A stretch of DNA of 64,000 nt from JAIOZK01 sp964468645 (lineage in GTDB: Bacteria; Bacteroidota; Bacteroidia; Bacteroidales; JAIOZK01): the NCBI GenBank assembly GCA_964468645.1, contig CAYXUU010000002.1:1-64000 (forward strand). Reading direction: 5' to 3'. The position numbers and the translations under genes were made by a program. Positions 34,970-43,509 of this stretch are shown here, in pieces. The notes below the pieces were generated by a model. That model ran no database searches. It had not been told where the DNA came from and saw nothing but the letters and a program-made list of their open reading frames with translations. Position 1 is the first letter of the stretch; every line of letters begins with the position of its first letter.

Positions 34970-37138
34970 ATGCTAAAACATCTTTACCAGAAATACATTG
35001 AACCCATTGATCCTTACTATATCAGACTTAGCCTGGCTCTGAAGTCTGCTGTTTCAATTGCAGCGGCAGGTATTACTTATCATTTTCTTGATAAAGACAG
35101 CATGATGTGGGCGATACTTGGTACATTATTTACCGGGATGATACAAACAGGCGGATCTATTAAATGGAGGAAGATCAATATGCTGACTTTTATGGTTCTG
35201 GCTTGTATGGGTGTTCCCTTCTTTGCATGTTTCTCCGGCCATAAATATTTAATCGTCATTATGGTTACCCTGGTCACTTTCATCAGTGTTTATGTCGGAT
35301 ATCTGAACAGGTCGCTGGGTATGATGGGAATGCTCTTTGCGGTTATGTGTATTGTATTTACCAGGTTCTCAATTACACTACAGGAAATTCCGATGAAAGC
35401 TCTTGCTATATTTATTGGCGGTATTTATGCCTTTGCTATCCATTATTATATATTGCCCGTAAAACCCAGGTTTGTATATAAGAAAGCGCAGAAGAAGCTA
35501 CTTGACCGCATGATAGGTTTAAGCAAAACTGTATTCATCCAGGAAGAAAATAGGCAGAAGGTAAGTATGATTCAAAAAGAACATCATGATATTCTTGAGA
35601 TAATAAACAAATTCAGAAAATTGCCTGCATTCCTAAATTATCTTCCTGAAAAGTCTGACGGCCCCAAAACTGCAATGATATATTTTACGGATGCCATGGA
35701 GGAGTTTCTTGATGGATTACTGGTTTTGCAGGATCTACTGGTAAAATTCAGACGTTCGGAGATACCGGAAGATCGTAAAGAAGGCTTTTCAAATCTTATG
35801 AGTAAAACATTTAATACGCTGGAATCATGGAAAAATGCACTTTACGGCCACCCTGAAAAAGTTCCTTTTGATCCCCTGACAGAAGAAATCAGGAATTTCC
35901 AGAAAGATTGTTTCAAAGAGATGAAATCATCTAAAACGGCAGATGAGGAATCTGAGTTATTGTTATTTCAGTTGATCTACCAGCTGAACAGATTGGTAGA
36001 AGAACTTGGCAATCTTGAAAACTATCAGCAGGAGATTTCCCCTCTTCTAAAGGAAAAGATTAAAATAAATTTCAGAAAGTCGATACAAACATTGATCTCA
36101 GGCATTGGTTTTTCTAATATTTATTTCAGATATACCATTCAGATTAGCCTGGCTACCCTGATAACCATGATCCTTTATAAAATTTTTAATATGCAACATG
36201 GCTTATGGCTGGTTATGTTTTGCATTATTGTAATGAAACCAAATCCGGGAAGTTCTTTGAAAACCGGGATTTACAGGATCGCCGGAACGATTCTTGGAAT
36301 AGCGATCACCATAGGATTGGTATATATTACAGGACAAAAACCGCTGACAATATGGATACTTATGTGTGTTGCCACAATAGGATTCCTGTATTTATCACAA
36401 TCATCCTATTTCATGTTTAGTATCACCTTACTTACCATCTCAATGATTTCCCTTTATTATATGATGTATCCCAAAATATGGGATATCTCCATTATTCGTT
36501 CGTATGATACAGCCATAGCTGTTGTTATCGGGGTAGTTATCTCATATTTTATCTGGCCGAACAGAGCAAATAGAAAACTAATCGATGACATTCATGAAGG
36601 GCTGAACTCGGAAATAAATTATCTTAAAAAAATAACATTATTGATACATGGAGAAGTTGATTCAGCCGAATTGAAAGAGTCACGCTTGAAAACACATATC
36701 CTGTTTGATGGCTATAAAGAAACATACAAACTGGCAATGCTGGAACCAGGGAAGAAAAAAATTAAAGAAAACCGGCTTATACCGGAGTTAATGTATCAAT
36801 ACAGGATCTTATATTCTCTGGATACATTATTATATTACGTAAAACTTGAGGTTGATAATCCACTGTTTATAAAGATGAAACAAACATCACTGAGGATTCT
36901 GAATGATATTATAGAAATACTCAATGAAATTCCAGCAATTTCTGTAAAACCTTCCATCGATGGATCCAGAATAAAACAAATCATCAAAATAGAAGAAGGT
37001 ATTAATAAATCTGTAATACAGGCCAGCCGGAATAAATATGAAATTGAACAAATCTCAAATTTCCTGGCCTACACTTTTACTTTGTTCAGACTAACAAGCA
37101 ATATCAATCATTTATGGGAAGTCCGAACCAGCAGGTAA
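34970..37138 (+). CDS. FUSC family membrane transporter
   Basis: The ATG giving MLKHLYQKYIEPIDPYYIRLSLALKSAV is chosen; a longer frame would read through two palindrome copies. The 722-residue protein has two sets of five to six transmembrane helices (residues about 20-160 and 385-530) separated by a cytoplasmic helical domain, with a second helical domain at the C-terminus. This is the layout of YccS/YhfK/AaeB-type fusaric-acid-resistance-like proteins. The FUSC core is recognisable in MQHGLWLVMFCIIVMKPNPGSSLKTGIYRIAGTILG. Proteins of this class are believed to export aromatic or other organic acids; the substrate here is unknown. It has no membrane-fusion partner nearby. Confidence 0.88.
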   Translation: MLKHLYQKYIEPIDPYYIRLSLALKSAVSIAAAGITYHFLDKDSMMWAILGTLFTGMIQTGGSIKWRKINMLTFMVLACMGVPFFACFSGHKYLIVIMVTLVTFISVYVGYLNRSLGMMGMLFAVMCIVFTRFSITLQEIPMKALAIFIGGIYAFAIHYYILPVKPRFVYKKAQKKLLDRMIGLSKTVFIQEENRQKVSMIQKEHHDILEIINKFRKLPAFLNYLPEKSDGPKTAMIYFTDAMEEFLDGLLVLQDLLVKFRRSEIPEDRKEGFSNLMSKTFNTLESWKNALYGHPEKVPFDPLTEEIRNFQKDCFKEMKSSKTADEESELLLFQLIYQLNRLVEELGNLENYQQEISPLLKEKIKINFRKSIQTLISGIGFSNIYFRYTIQISLATLITMILYKIFNMQHGLWLVMFCIIVMKPNPGSSLKTGIYRIAGTILGIAITIGLVYITGQKPLTIWILMCVATIGFLYLSQSSYFMFSITLLTISMISLYYMMYPKIWDISIIRSYDTAIAVVIGVVISYFIWPNRANRKLIDDIHEGLNSEINYLKKITLLIHGEVDSAELKESRLKTHILFDGYKETYKLAMLEPGKKKIKENRLIPELMYQYRILYSLDTLLYYVKLEVDNPLFIKMKQTSLRILNDIIEILNEIPAISVKPSIDGSRIKQIIKIEEGINKSVIQASRNKYEIEQISNFLAYTFTLFRLTSNINHLWEVRTSR

Positions 37139-37215
37139 GTCAAATCATCAGAACCATAAAATGTGTTTTCGTCCAATAATTCTGCTCGGATTGGTTGTTG
37201 TTTATTCTGGCAATC

Positions 37216-38130
37216 CTAGATATCTTTCTCAGATACCCCAAATCTTTCTACCTCATGCTCTTCACCATATGGTTCAATATGAATCAGAATATCATAAACA
37301 TTAGGAATAATATCTTTGATGTTTTTTTCAGCTTCCTGGCATATTTGATGGGATTTGTTAACACTGATATCACCCTCAACTTCTATATCAATAGCAATTA
37401 GATAATAGATGCCCATTTTCCGTACCCTGACACGATGAGGATTTAATGCGCCATCAACTTTTTTTAATGCTTCAAATATTCTGGAATATACCCCTGGATC
37501 GTCAACACCGTCGAGAAGTTCCGTATTGCTTTCCATAAAAATCCTGAAGGCAATGAACATGATCCATACACTTACTGCTAGGGCAAGAATAGGATCAATA
37601 ATGGGTAGTTCGAATATGAATGTGAATATCAGTCCGGTTAACACAGATACAGAAATAATGATATCGTTCTGCATGTTTTTACTGTTGGCTTTTAACATCG
37701 GACTATTGTGTTTTTTCCCCATCACACGCAAATAAACCATGAGGAGTACCTTTCCAATAATTGAAACAATCGTCACATAGATAGCGAGCGTGGCTGGGAT
37801 CTCCCTGACCTGCCCCTCAATAAATCCTTCAACAGTTGAGATAGCCAGTTGAGCACCTGCAAAAAAGATAATAAAGGATAGTACTTTGGTTGCAATGGTA
37901 TCTGCTTTAACATAACCATACGGATAGCGTAAATCAGGGGGCTTACTCATGATCCTTGCTGCGACAAGAGTGACAACAGATCCGACAATATCAGTTGCTG
38001 AATCAATACCGTCGGCCAGTACTGCAAGACTCCCCGAAATAATGCCAACTATAATCTTTAAGACAGAAAGTATCGCGTTACCGAAAATACTGACCCATGA
38101 TGCCCGCCGGATATATGCTTCACGTTTCAC
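37216..38130 (-). CDS. Cation diffusion facilitator family transporter
   Basis: No ATG is present at the 5' end. I place the start at GTG 38128-38130 (VKREAYIRRASWVSIFGNAIL), because relatives begin close to this point; a TTG at 38176-38178 would overlap trxB by 29 bp. Six transmembrane helices and a cytoplasmic C-terminal domain follow. The metal-site motif lies in helix 2 (VLADGIDSATDIVGSV) and helix 5 (SKNMQNDIIISVSVLTG), with the RYPYGYVKADTIA loop between. The C-terminal ZT dimer domain (HRVRVRKMGIYYLIAIDIEV and NVYDILIHIEPYGE) is complete. It exports divalent cations (Zn2+, Fe2+, Mn2+ or Co2+) by proton antiport. Close to the trxB 3' end, so co-transcription is likely. Confidence 0.92.
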   Translation of the reverse strand: MKREAYIRRASWVSIFGNAILSVLKIIVGIISGSLAVLADGIDSATDIVGSVVTLVAARIMSKPPDLRYPYGYVKADTIATKVLSFIIFFAGAQLAISTVEGFIEGQVREIPATLAIYVTIVSIIGKVLLMVYLRVMGKKHNSPMLKANSKNMQNDIIISVSVLTGLIFTFIFELPIIDPILALAVSVWIMFIAFRIFMESNTELLDGVDDPGVYSRIFEALKKVDGALNPHRVRVRKMGIYYLIAIDIEVEGDISVNKSHQICQEAEKNIKDIIPNVYDILIHIEPYGEEHEVERFGVSEKDI

Positions 38131-38149
38131 GCAGTAATAGATTGTTTTT

Positions 38150-39097
38150 TTAAGATGAAAGGAACCGCTCGGCCTCAATGGCTGCCATACAACCTGTGCC
38201 GGCAGCAGTTACAGCCTGGCGAAATACATGATCCTGTACATCACCACAGGCAAAAACACCTTCGATACTGGTAGCTGTTGAATCAGGCCTGGTAATAATA
38301 TAACCGGTTTCATTCGTGTTAAGCTGACCATTCAGGAAATCGGAATTGGGTTTGTGACCTATAGCGACAAAGAAGCCATCTATTTCAATGGTCTTCTCAT
38401 CACCGGTTTTTACGTTTTCAACAATAACTCCGGTTACTTCCTTACTGAATCCTTCTTCCTTACCAACAATTTCTTTCGGAATACTATCCCAAACCATTTC
38501 AAGGTTGGGGGTGTTCAATACTTTCTTTTGCATGGCCTTGGATGCCCGAAGTTCATCACGACGATGAATCAGGTAAACCTTTTTACATAATTTGGCCAGG
38601 TATGTTGCCTCTTCGGCAGCAGTGTCACCTCCACCTACAACAGCCACAACTTTTTCACGGTAAAAGAATCCGTCGCATGTGGCACATGCTGAAACACCAT
38701 ACCCATTGTAGGTTTGTTCCGATTCGAGTCCCAGCCATTTTGCTGTTGCTCCTGTGGCAATGATTGCTGTATCGGCTTCTACTATGGTTCCATCATCTGC
38801 TTTTGCAATAAAAGGTCTTTTTGAAAGATCGATATCAGTAATAATACCTGACCTGATATCGGCTTCAAACCGCTCTGCCTGTTTTTTAAAGTCTTCCATC
38901 ATCTGGGGGCCTTGGGTACCTTCCGGATAACCGGGGAAATTTTCCACTTCTGTGGTTGTTGTTAATTGCCCACCCGGCTGAAGCCCTTCATACATTAAAG
39001 GTTTCAAATCTGCCCTTGCAGCGTATATGGCTGCTGTGTATCCTGCCGGGCCTGATCCGATAATCAGGCATTCTGTATGTATTTGTTGTGATTCCAT
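38150..39097 (-). CDS. trxB: Thioredoxin-disulfide reductase
   Basis: The 315-residue flavoprotein has the FAD site LIIGSGPAGYTAAIYAARADL, the redox-active CATC near residue 138 (ACATCDGFFY), the NADPH-binding VVGGGDTAAEEATYLAKLC and the C-terminal FAD segment GVFACGDVQDHVFRQAVTAAGTG. It reduces thioredoxin with NADPH and is of the low-molecular-weight type. The cation transporter gene follows at once. A 180-bp upstream gap separates it from the lysis-like cassette. Confidence 0.98.
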   Translation of the reverse strand: MESQQIHTECLIIGSGPAGYTAAIYAARADLKPLMYEGLQPGGQLTTTTEVENFPGYPEGTQGPQMMEDFKKQAERFEADIRSGIITDIDLSKRPFIAKADDGTIVEADTAIIATGATAKWLGLESEQTYNGYGVSACATCDGFFYREKVVAVVGGGDTAAEEATYLAKLCKKVYLIHRRDELRASKAMQKKVLNTPNLEMVWDSIPKEIVGKEEGFSKEVTGVIVENVKTGDEKTIEIDGFFVAIGHKPNSDFLNGQLNTNETGYIITRPDSTATSIEGVFACGDVQDHVFRQAVTAAGTGCMAAIEAERFLSS

Positions 39098-39277
39098 GAT
39101 TTATAAGTTATTTCACAAAATTAATTAAACCCTTCAAATATTTGATCTTTTTTCTGGCTGCCGCTTAATCACAAACTATGCCAGGATTCTACATGTCATA
39201 TTGTGAGATAATTATAATATACATCTAGATGTTTGTGTATGACAGGATGACGGACATATACAATAATTCGTCATAAG

Positions 39278-39730
39278 TTATTTCACCGCAATATAGACTA
39301 TAGAACTTGCCACAACACCGGCAATAAAATAATAGATCCGTGATCTTCGGATTTTATTGTTCTCATGGTTGAGTTCGATATTTCTTTTTTTCTGCATCAG
39401 TAATTCTTCATCGTTTTGCTGTAACTTCCCATACCAGTATTCAGCTTCCATGCTTTTTAACGCAATGGCGCTATCGCCTGCAAATTTTCTTTGCTCCAGC
39501 AGGGTAACCTGCTCTTCCAGCAATGTGACTTTCTTCTCAGCAATCTCAAAGTTGATCTTAAGTTTCAGGATACGATCCAGGATAACATTGTTGATATAAA
39601 CCAGGGTGTCAGATGTATTGTTATTAAAGTTTTCCCCCGGTAGTATCTTGCCGGAAATGTCTTCTACATCCTGAGCATGTAGCGCTGTTGAAAAGAGTGT
39701 TGTCAACAGGATCAGATATAATTGTTTCAT
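39278..39730 (-). CDS. Secreted coiled-coil protein with C-terminal transmembrane helix
   Basis: The 150-residue protein has a signal peptide (MKQLYLILLTTLFSTALHAQ), a long coiled coil (about residues 55-125, rich in Glu/Gln/Lys heptads such as EKKVTLLEEQVTLLEQ), and a C-terminal hydrophobic helix (IYYFIAGVVASSIVYIAVK). It would therefore sit in the periplasm anchored at its C-terminus. It is the last gene of a four-gene set with an amidase and a holin-like protein. The layout recalls a spanin-like or scaffold protein, but there is no lipobox and I do not recognise a family. Confidence 0.75.
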   Translation of the reverse strand: MKQLYLILLTTLFSTALHAQDVEDISGKILPGENFNNNTSDTLVYINNVILDRILKLKINFEIAEKKVTLLEEQVTLLEQRKFAGDSAIALKSMEAEYWYGKLQQNDEELLMQKKRNIELNHENNKIRRSRIYYFIAGVVASSIVYIAVK

Positions 39731-39773
39731 CTTTTAAATCTTTTATTGGTGAGATATTATTATGTGATATTGA

Positions 39774-40178
39774 TCAGATGTTGTTCAGCATTCTTAGTTT
39801 TTCATCTATTGTCATCTTCTCCAGATCTTTCAGCTTTTGCTGTTCTTCCTCATCCAGGGCACCTATCTTTTCCCTTACCCTGGCCGACCTGTAATCAAGA
39901 TAATCCATTCTGGCCTTTAATGCCCTGAACCGGCTTTCATATTCTTCTTTTGTTCTTTCCCATTCTATTCTTTTCAGGCTGTGTTCTTCTTCAACACCTT
40001 CAATCTCTTCGTTTAACTTTTTTGTTGAGAAGGCATTTGATTTAAATGCTGCCCATGCACCTGCAAGGCCTGCTATCAATCCACCAGGCGTTCCTCCTTT
40101 AAAAACAAAATAACCAAGCAGGAACAGAGCACCGAATACCACAAGTCCGATCAATATGTATTTAACTGTTTTTGACAT
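39774..40178 (-). CDS. Small membrane protein with N-terminal helices and cytoplasmic coiled coil
   Basis: Residues 6-27 (YILIGLVVFGALFLLGYFVF) form a transmembrane helix and residues 30-45 (TPGGLIAGLAGAWAAF) a second, glycine-rich hydrophobic stretch. From residue 55 to the end is a charged coiled coil (LNEEIEGVEEEHSLKRIEWE and following). No database family comes to mind. It lies between the holin-like gene (52 bp upstream) and the secreted coiled-coil gene (43 bp downstream) in the same orientation, so all are probably one transcript. Its shape resembles an i-spanin or a structural partner of the holin, which is inference from position. Confidence 0.75.
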   Translation of the reverse strand: MSKTVKYILIGLVVFGALFLLGYFVFKGGTPGGLIAGLAGAWAAFKSNAFSTKKLNEEIEGVEEEHSLKRIEWERTKEEYESRFRALKARMDYLDYRSARVREKIGALDEEEQQKLKDLEKMTIDEKLRMLNNI

Positions 40179-40230
40179 TTGTTGAGTTTTTTAATTTCAA
40201 GATATTTCAATTAAATCGGATTTGCCTGAT

Positions 40231-40668
40231 TTACGCTTCAGGTTCATCGCCAACAATTTCTTTTCCATCGGCAGTGAGTCCGGGACCGGTTGAATCACCT
40301 TTAGCCACAATGCTGGCAATGGTTTTTTTAGTTTCGGCCTGCGTTTTGAGGGCTTCTTGTTCATCCTTATCTTTCTTTTCCTGTATCCTGAAAATTTCTT
40401 TCATTCCAAAAATCAAGGCCCAGATAGTTGTATTAAAAGTTACCCATTGTGCTCCATTGATACCGGTGGCCAGGATGCCTTCTTCAGCACCGTTAAGGAC
40501 GACAACTTTCTCATGGATAAGTAACAGGTGGGTTGAAACCCAGGTACAGGCTACCAATCCCCATACCTTAACACTGATCAGCGTAAAGGCAAGTTTGGAA
40601 AGCCATTTACGGCAAAAACCTCTTTCACCGATCATTAATTTTTCATCGTAAGAAATCTTTTTTTGCAT
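40231..40668 (-). CDS. Holin-like small membrane protein
   Basis: The 145-residue protein has two to three hydrophobic segments (LAFTLISVKVWGLVACTWVSTHLLL and, after a short loop, GAQWVTFNTTIWALIFGMKEIF) and a charged, soluble C-terminal tail of about 50 residues (KKDKDEQEALKTQAETKKT and following). Size, membrane layout and immediate linkage (7 bp) to an N-acetylmuramoyl-L-alanine amidase are those of a holin that would release the amidase, although the sequence alone does not prove this. It could also be a structural membrane protein. Confidence 0.6.
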   Translation of the reverse strand: MQKKISYDEKLMIGERGFCRKWLSKLAFTLISVKVWGLVACTWVSTHLLLIHEKVVVLNGAEEGILATGINGAQWVTFNTTIWALIFGMKEIFRIQEKKDKDEQEALKTQAETKKTIASIVAKGDSTGPGLTADGKEIVGDEPEA

Positions 40669-40675
40669 GATGGTT

Positions 40676-41392
40676 TTATTTTTCAGTTAATACCAATAAT
40701 TGTTTCCATGTTTGAGAACCTACAATTCCATCAACAATGAGATGATTGTCTGATTGAAAATTCCGGATAGCTTTCAGGGTATTTATACCAATAATTCCAT
40801 CAACTTTACCAACGGCATACCCCAGTTTATTCAAACGTTTCTGGATTTCTTCAATAGTTTTTACAACCGGCTTTCTGACTTTAACATCCGAAAGGTCATT
40901 CCTGAAATCTTCTATCCATTTCTGAACGGCATAACCCGGACAGGCAGGTTTACCAAAATGGTAATGACCAAATACATCCTGCTTGTTAAGCCGAAAAGTT
41001 TCGAGAAGGAAATTGACAAGTTCCTCTACTGAAGCCATTTGGTCATCGGTAGGGCCATCAGACCCCAGGTCATGTCCGGGACCTTTGAAATTACCCACAA
41101 ACATGATCCCGATACTTACGGCATTTTCACCTTTGGTATGCCATACGATCTGAGATAACTCATTCGCCTGGACGACCTCCCCGTTCTTACGGATTCCGTA
41201 ATGATAACAAAAATGAGGACAACCTTTAGATGAAATGTGGTTGGGTTGAATGTGGTAGTGGTTTACATTTTCAATTGAACTATCCCCGAGTTCCTGGTGA
41301 AGGATCACCTTGTTGATCCTGGATAATTCACGTGTTGACCATCGCCGTGTAGGATGCCATGGTAACTGCTCAATAAGGTTCACGATTTGCAT
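40676..41392 (-). CDS. N-acetylmuramoyl-L-alanine amidase (PGRP/Amidase_2) with peptidoglycan-binding domain
   Basis: The start at MQIVNLIEQLPWHPTRRWSTREL is chosen over a longer frame because it matches domain onset. The zinc amidase domain (about residues 25-165) shows the ligands in INKVILHQELG, QIVWHTKGENAVSIGI and the Cys of GKPACPGYAVQ, with GHYHFGKP between. A C-terminal PG_binding_1 domain (about 175-238) reads IEEIQKRLNKLGYAVGKVDGIIG, LKAIRNFQ, VDGIVGSQTWKQL. It lacks a signal peptide, as phage endolysins do that rely on a holin, and a holin-like gene follows directly. It cleaves the amide bond between muramic acid and the stem peptide. Confidence 0.92.
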   Translation of the reverse strand: MQIVNLIEQLPWHPTRRWSTRELSRINKVILHQELGDSSIENVNHYHIQPNHISSKGCPHFCYHYGIRKNGEVVQANELSQIVWHTKGENAVSIGIMFVGNFKGPGHDLGSDGPTDDQMASVEELVNFLLETFRLNKQDVFGHYHFGKPACPGYAVQKWIEDFRNDLSDVKVRKPVVKTIEEIQKRLNKLGYAVGKVDGIIGINTLKAIRNFQSDNHLIVDGIVGSQTWKQLLVLTEK

Positions 41393-41548
41393 ATGACTGG
41401 TTTTGATTATTAAAGGATTGAAATAATTAAGATTACTCAAATATAACAAATCTTTTTGTTAACTGGAAGAACTAATGTTTCATTTTGCTCTCCAGAATTT
41501 CAATATATTTGTTTCTTTCCTGACTGATTGACTTTATTCTTGGTTTTT

Positions 41549-42775
41549 ATGCATATGAATTTTGATGTTATAATTGTTGGTGCCGGTCCTGCTGGAATCA
41601 GTTGTGCTCTTCACCTGGCTAAAAAAGGTCATAGTATCGCAATTGTTGAAAAGGACAAGTTTCCCAGGAATAAGATCTGCGGGGATGGCATGACAGGATA
41701 TGCACTTTATGAATTGAATGAACTGGGCAATGAGGTGTTAAATGAATTTTATGCCCTGGAGGGTGCGATGGCGATTAATGGTGTGCGAATATTTAGCCCT
41801 GACAGCAACCATGTTGAGTTTTATGGTGGATATAAGAACCGCTTTGGCAGTGCTTATTATCATACTTGCAGAAGAATTGACTTCGACAATTTCCTATTCG
41901 GTAAATTAAAGCAATTTGACAATATTGAGATAATTGAAGACTTCAAAGTTTCAGACCTAGGTATAGAGACACAGGAGGCCTGGATAACTGATGGTGAACA
42001 GAAAATAACCGGAAAGATCATTATTGGAGCCGATGGTCCCACTTCCATAACAGAAAGAAAACTGTTGAATCAAAAAAAGAAATGGCAACACTATTCGCTT
42101 TCAGTGCGGTGTTACTATAAAAATATTCAGCCGCTGATCAATCAGGATATCATGGAAATATATTACCTGAAGGAATTATTACCCGGATATTTATGGATAT
42201 TCCCACTTAGCGGAAACGTCTATAATGTTGGGGTGGGTCTTGTTGCCTCAAAAGCAAGGAAGGAAAGAATTAATCTTAAAGATCTTTTTGAAGAGATCGT
42301 TAAAGAATACCCTGTTCTAAGCGATAGGTTTAAAAATGCCACCCGGATTTCCCCACCTGAAGGTGGTATTATTCCCCTTAGTTCTGCCAGGAGGAGAAGG
42401 TCAGGTGAGCGGTTTTTATTGCTTGGTGATGCCGCATCACTGGCAAATCCAATATCAGGGGAGGGAATCGGGTGCGCCATGAACAGTGGAAGAATCGCTT
42501 CAAAAAGAATTATTGATTGCCTTGAAAAGAATGACTTCAGCGCAAAACTCCTGTTTAAATATGATAGGGAAATTGAAAGAAAATTCAGGTTTGTCAATAT
42601 GCGAAGTAAACTGATATTGCCTTTTATTTGTAAGAAAAGATTCATTATAAGACTCATGAAGAACTACCATCGCAACAAAGTTATACAGAAAATAGTAAGC
42701 CGTATTTTAAAGGAACCAGAGGGGTACAAACAACTTTATAACCCGATGTTTTATATCAGGATGTTTATTGGGTAG
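41549..42775 (+). CDS. FAD-dependent oxidoreductase, geranylgeranyl reductase-like
   Basis: An N-terminal Rossmann motif (NFDVIIVGAGPAGISCALHLAKKG and IAIVEKDKFPRNKICGDG) and a later FAD site (GERFLLLGDAASLANPISGEGIGCAMNSGRIA) place it in the geranylgeranyl reductase/PHBH-like flavoprotein group. The PRNKICGDG and PLSSARRRRSG segments are typical of this subgroup. Members reduce polyprenyl chains or act on related lipids, using NAD(P)H; the substrate here is not known. The ATG could be 41549 or 41555. It is transcribed away from the lysis-like cassette and has no operon partner. Confidence 0.88.
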   Translation: MHMNFDVIIVGAGPAGISCALHLAKKGHSIAIVEKDKFPRNKICGDGMTGYALYELNELGNEVLNEFYALEGAMAINGVRIFSPDSNHVEFYGGYKNRFGSAYYHTCRRIDFDNFLFGKLKQFDNIEIIEDFKVSDLGIETQEAWITDGEQKITGKIIIGADGPTSITERKLLNQKKKWQHYSLSVRCYYKNIQPLINQDIMEIYYLKELLPGYLWIFPLSGNVYNVGVGLVASKARKERINLKDLFEEIVKEYPVLSDRFKNATRISPPEGGIIPLSSARRRRSGERFLLLGDAASLANPISGEGIGCAMNSGRIASKRIIDCLEKNDFSAKLLFKYDREIERKFRFVNMRSKLILPFICKKRFIIRLMKNYHRNKVIQKIVSRILKEPEGYKQLYNPMFYIRMFIG

Positions 42776-42871
42776 GCTGCTGGGGTGTTGCACAGAGCAC
42801 AAGAGCACGGAATGCAGGGTGCAGGGATTATACCTCCAACGTCGAGCGGGTACCTTCAAACGACAGTATCC

Positions 42872-43186
42872 TCAAAATTCTTTTTCAGCCTGCTGGCAGA
42901 TCATTGTATTATTGAATGAGTCCAGCTTAACATCCGTTATTCCAAACGACATAAATTTTTTCATAATCCAGCTTGAAACTTCTTTACGATTCTCAGCAAT
43001 CATAAACCGGGTACCCATATCCTGCAGATCTTGCATGAACTTCTCAACACTGTCGGCGCTTATCAGGCCAAGGGCCGTTGAGATTATGGGATCATTTGCT
43101 GATTTAAATTCATGCTGAGCCCTTGTTGGTCCTGAAAAATGTACAGACGGAATTAATAAAAGGATAATAATGAAATTATTCTTCAT
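42872..43186 (-). pseudogene. Truncated M28-type peptidase gene, N-terminal fragment
   Basis: The 104-codon frame starts with a signal peptide (MKNNFIIILLLIPSVHFSGPTRAQ) and then the helical N-terminal segment typical of secreted M28 aminopeptidases (ISADSVEKFMQDLQDMGTRFMIAENRKEVSSWIMKKFMSFGITDVKLDSF, given as pattern). It stops before the metal-binding domain. Downstream, to 42776, there is no continuation in any frame. It is therefore a broken gene and probably not functional. A PD40 propeller gene of the type often found with such peptidases lies on the other side of an inverted repeat. Confidence 0.7.
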
Positions 43187-43190
43187 AACT

Positions 43191-43363
43191 GATTATCCCA
43201 AATAATGCATTAGATAACTAATGCCTTACGATTAAGAAGATGTAAGCATTTCATCATATATCAATATTCACCTGAATGATGAAATACAACATCTTCTAAC
43301 TCGGGATAATCCCAACTAATACATTGGTTCATTGCATTCCCAATGCATAATTTGGGATTATTG
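43191..43363. repeat. MITE-like nested inverted repeat
   Basis: The outer arms GATTATCCCAAATAATGCAT (43191-43210) and ATGCATAATTTGGGATTATT (43343-43362) pair with few mismatches. An inner hairpin pairs AGAAGATGTAAGCATTTCAT (from 43235) with ATGATGAAATACAACATCTT (from 43277). No open frame. It fills most of the gap between the truncated peptidase and the PD40 gene. Confidence 0.65.
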
Positions 43364-43483
43364 TAAGTTGGTATAAAACTCAGGGAAATAATTTTTCCAG
43401 TTTCATAATTTAAGTACACGGTTTATTAAATCAAGTAAATGGTAATTATTCATCACTATTAAGAATCGTTCTATATAAAGCAT

Positions 43484-43491
43484 TACTTTTG
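43484..43491 (+). promoter_or_regulatory. Candidate -7 box (TACTTTTG) of the PD40 lipoprotein gene
   Basis: TACTTTTG matches TAnnTTTG and ends 18 bp upstream of the ATG at 43510. No convincing TTTG is found 19-21 nt further upstream, so only the -7 half is supported. Confidence 0.35.
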
Positions 43492-43509
43492 TAGCCAAAT
43501 TTACCACGT

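Noticed and set aside
39278..41392. An integrated prophage around the amidase/holin genes
   Set aside because: No integrase, capsid, terminase, portal, tail or attachment sites are visible on either side; flanks are housekeeping genes.
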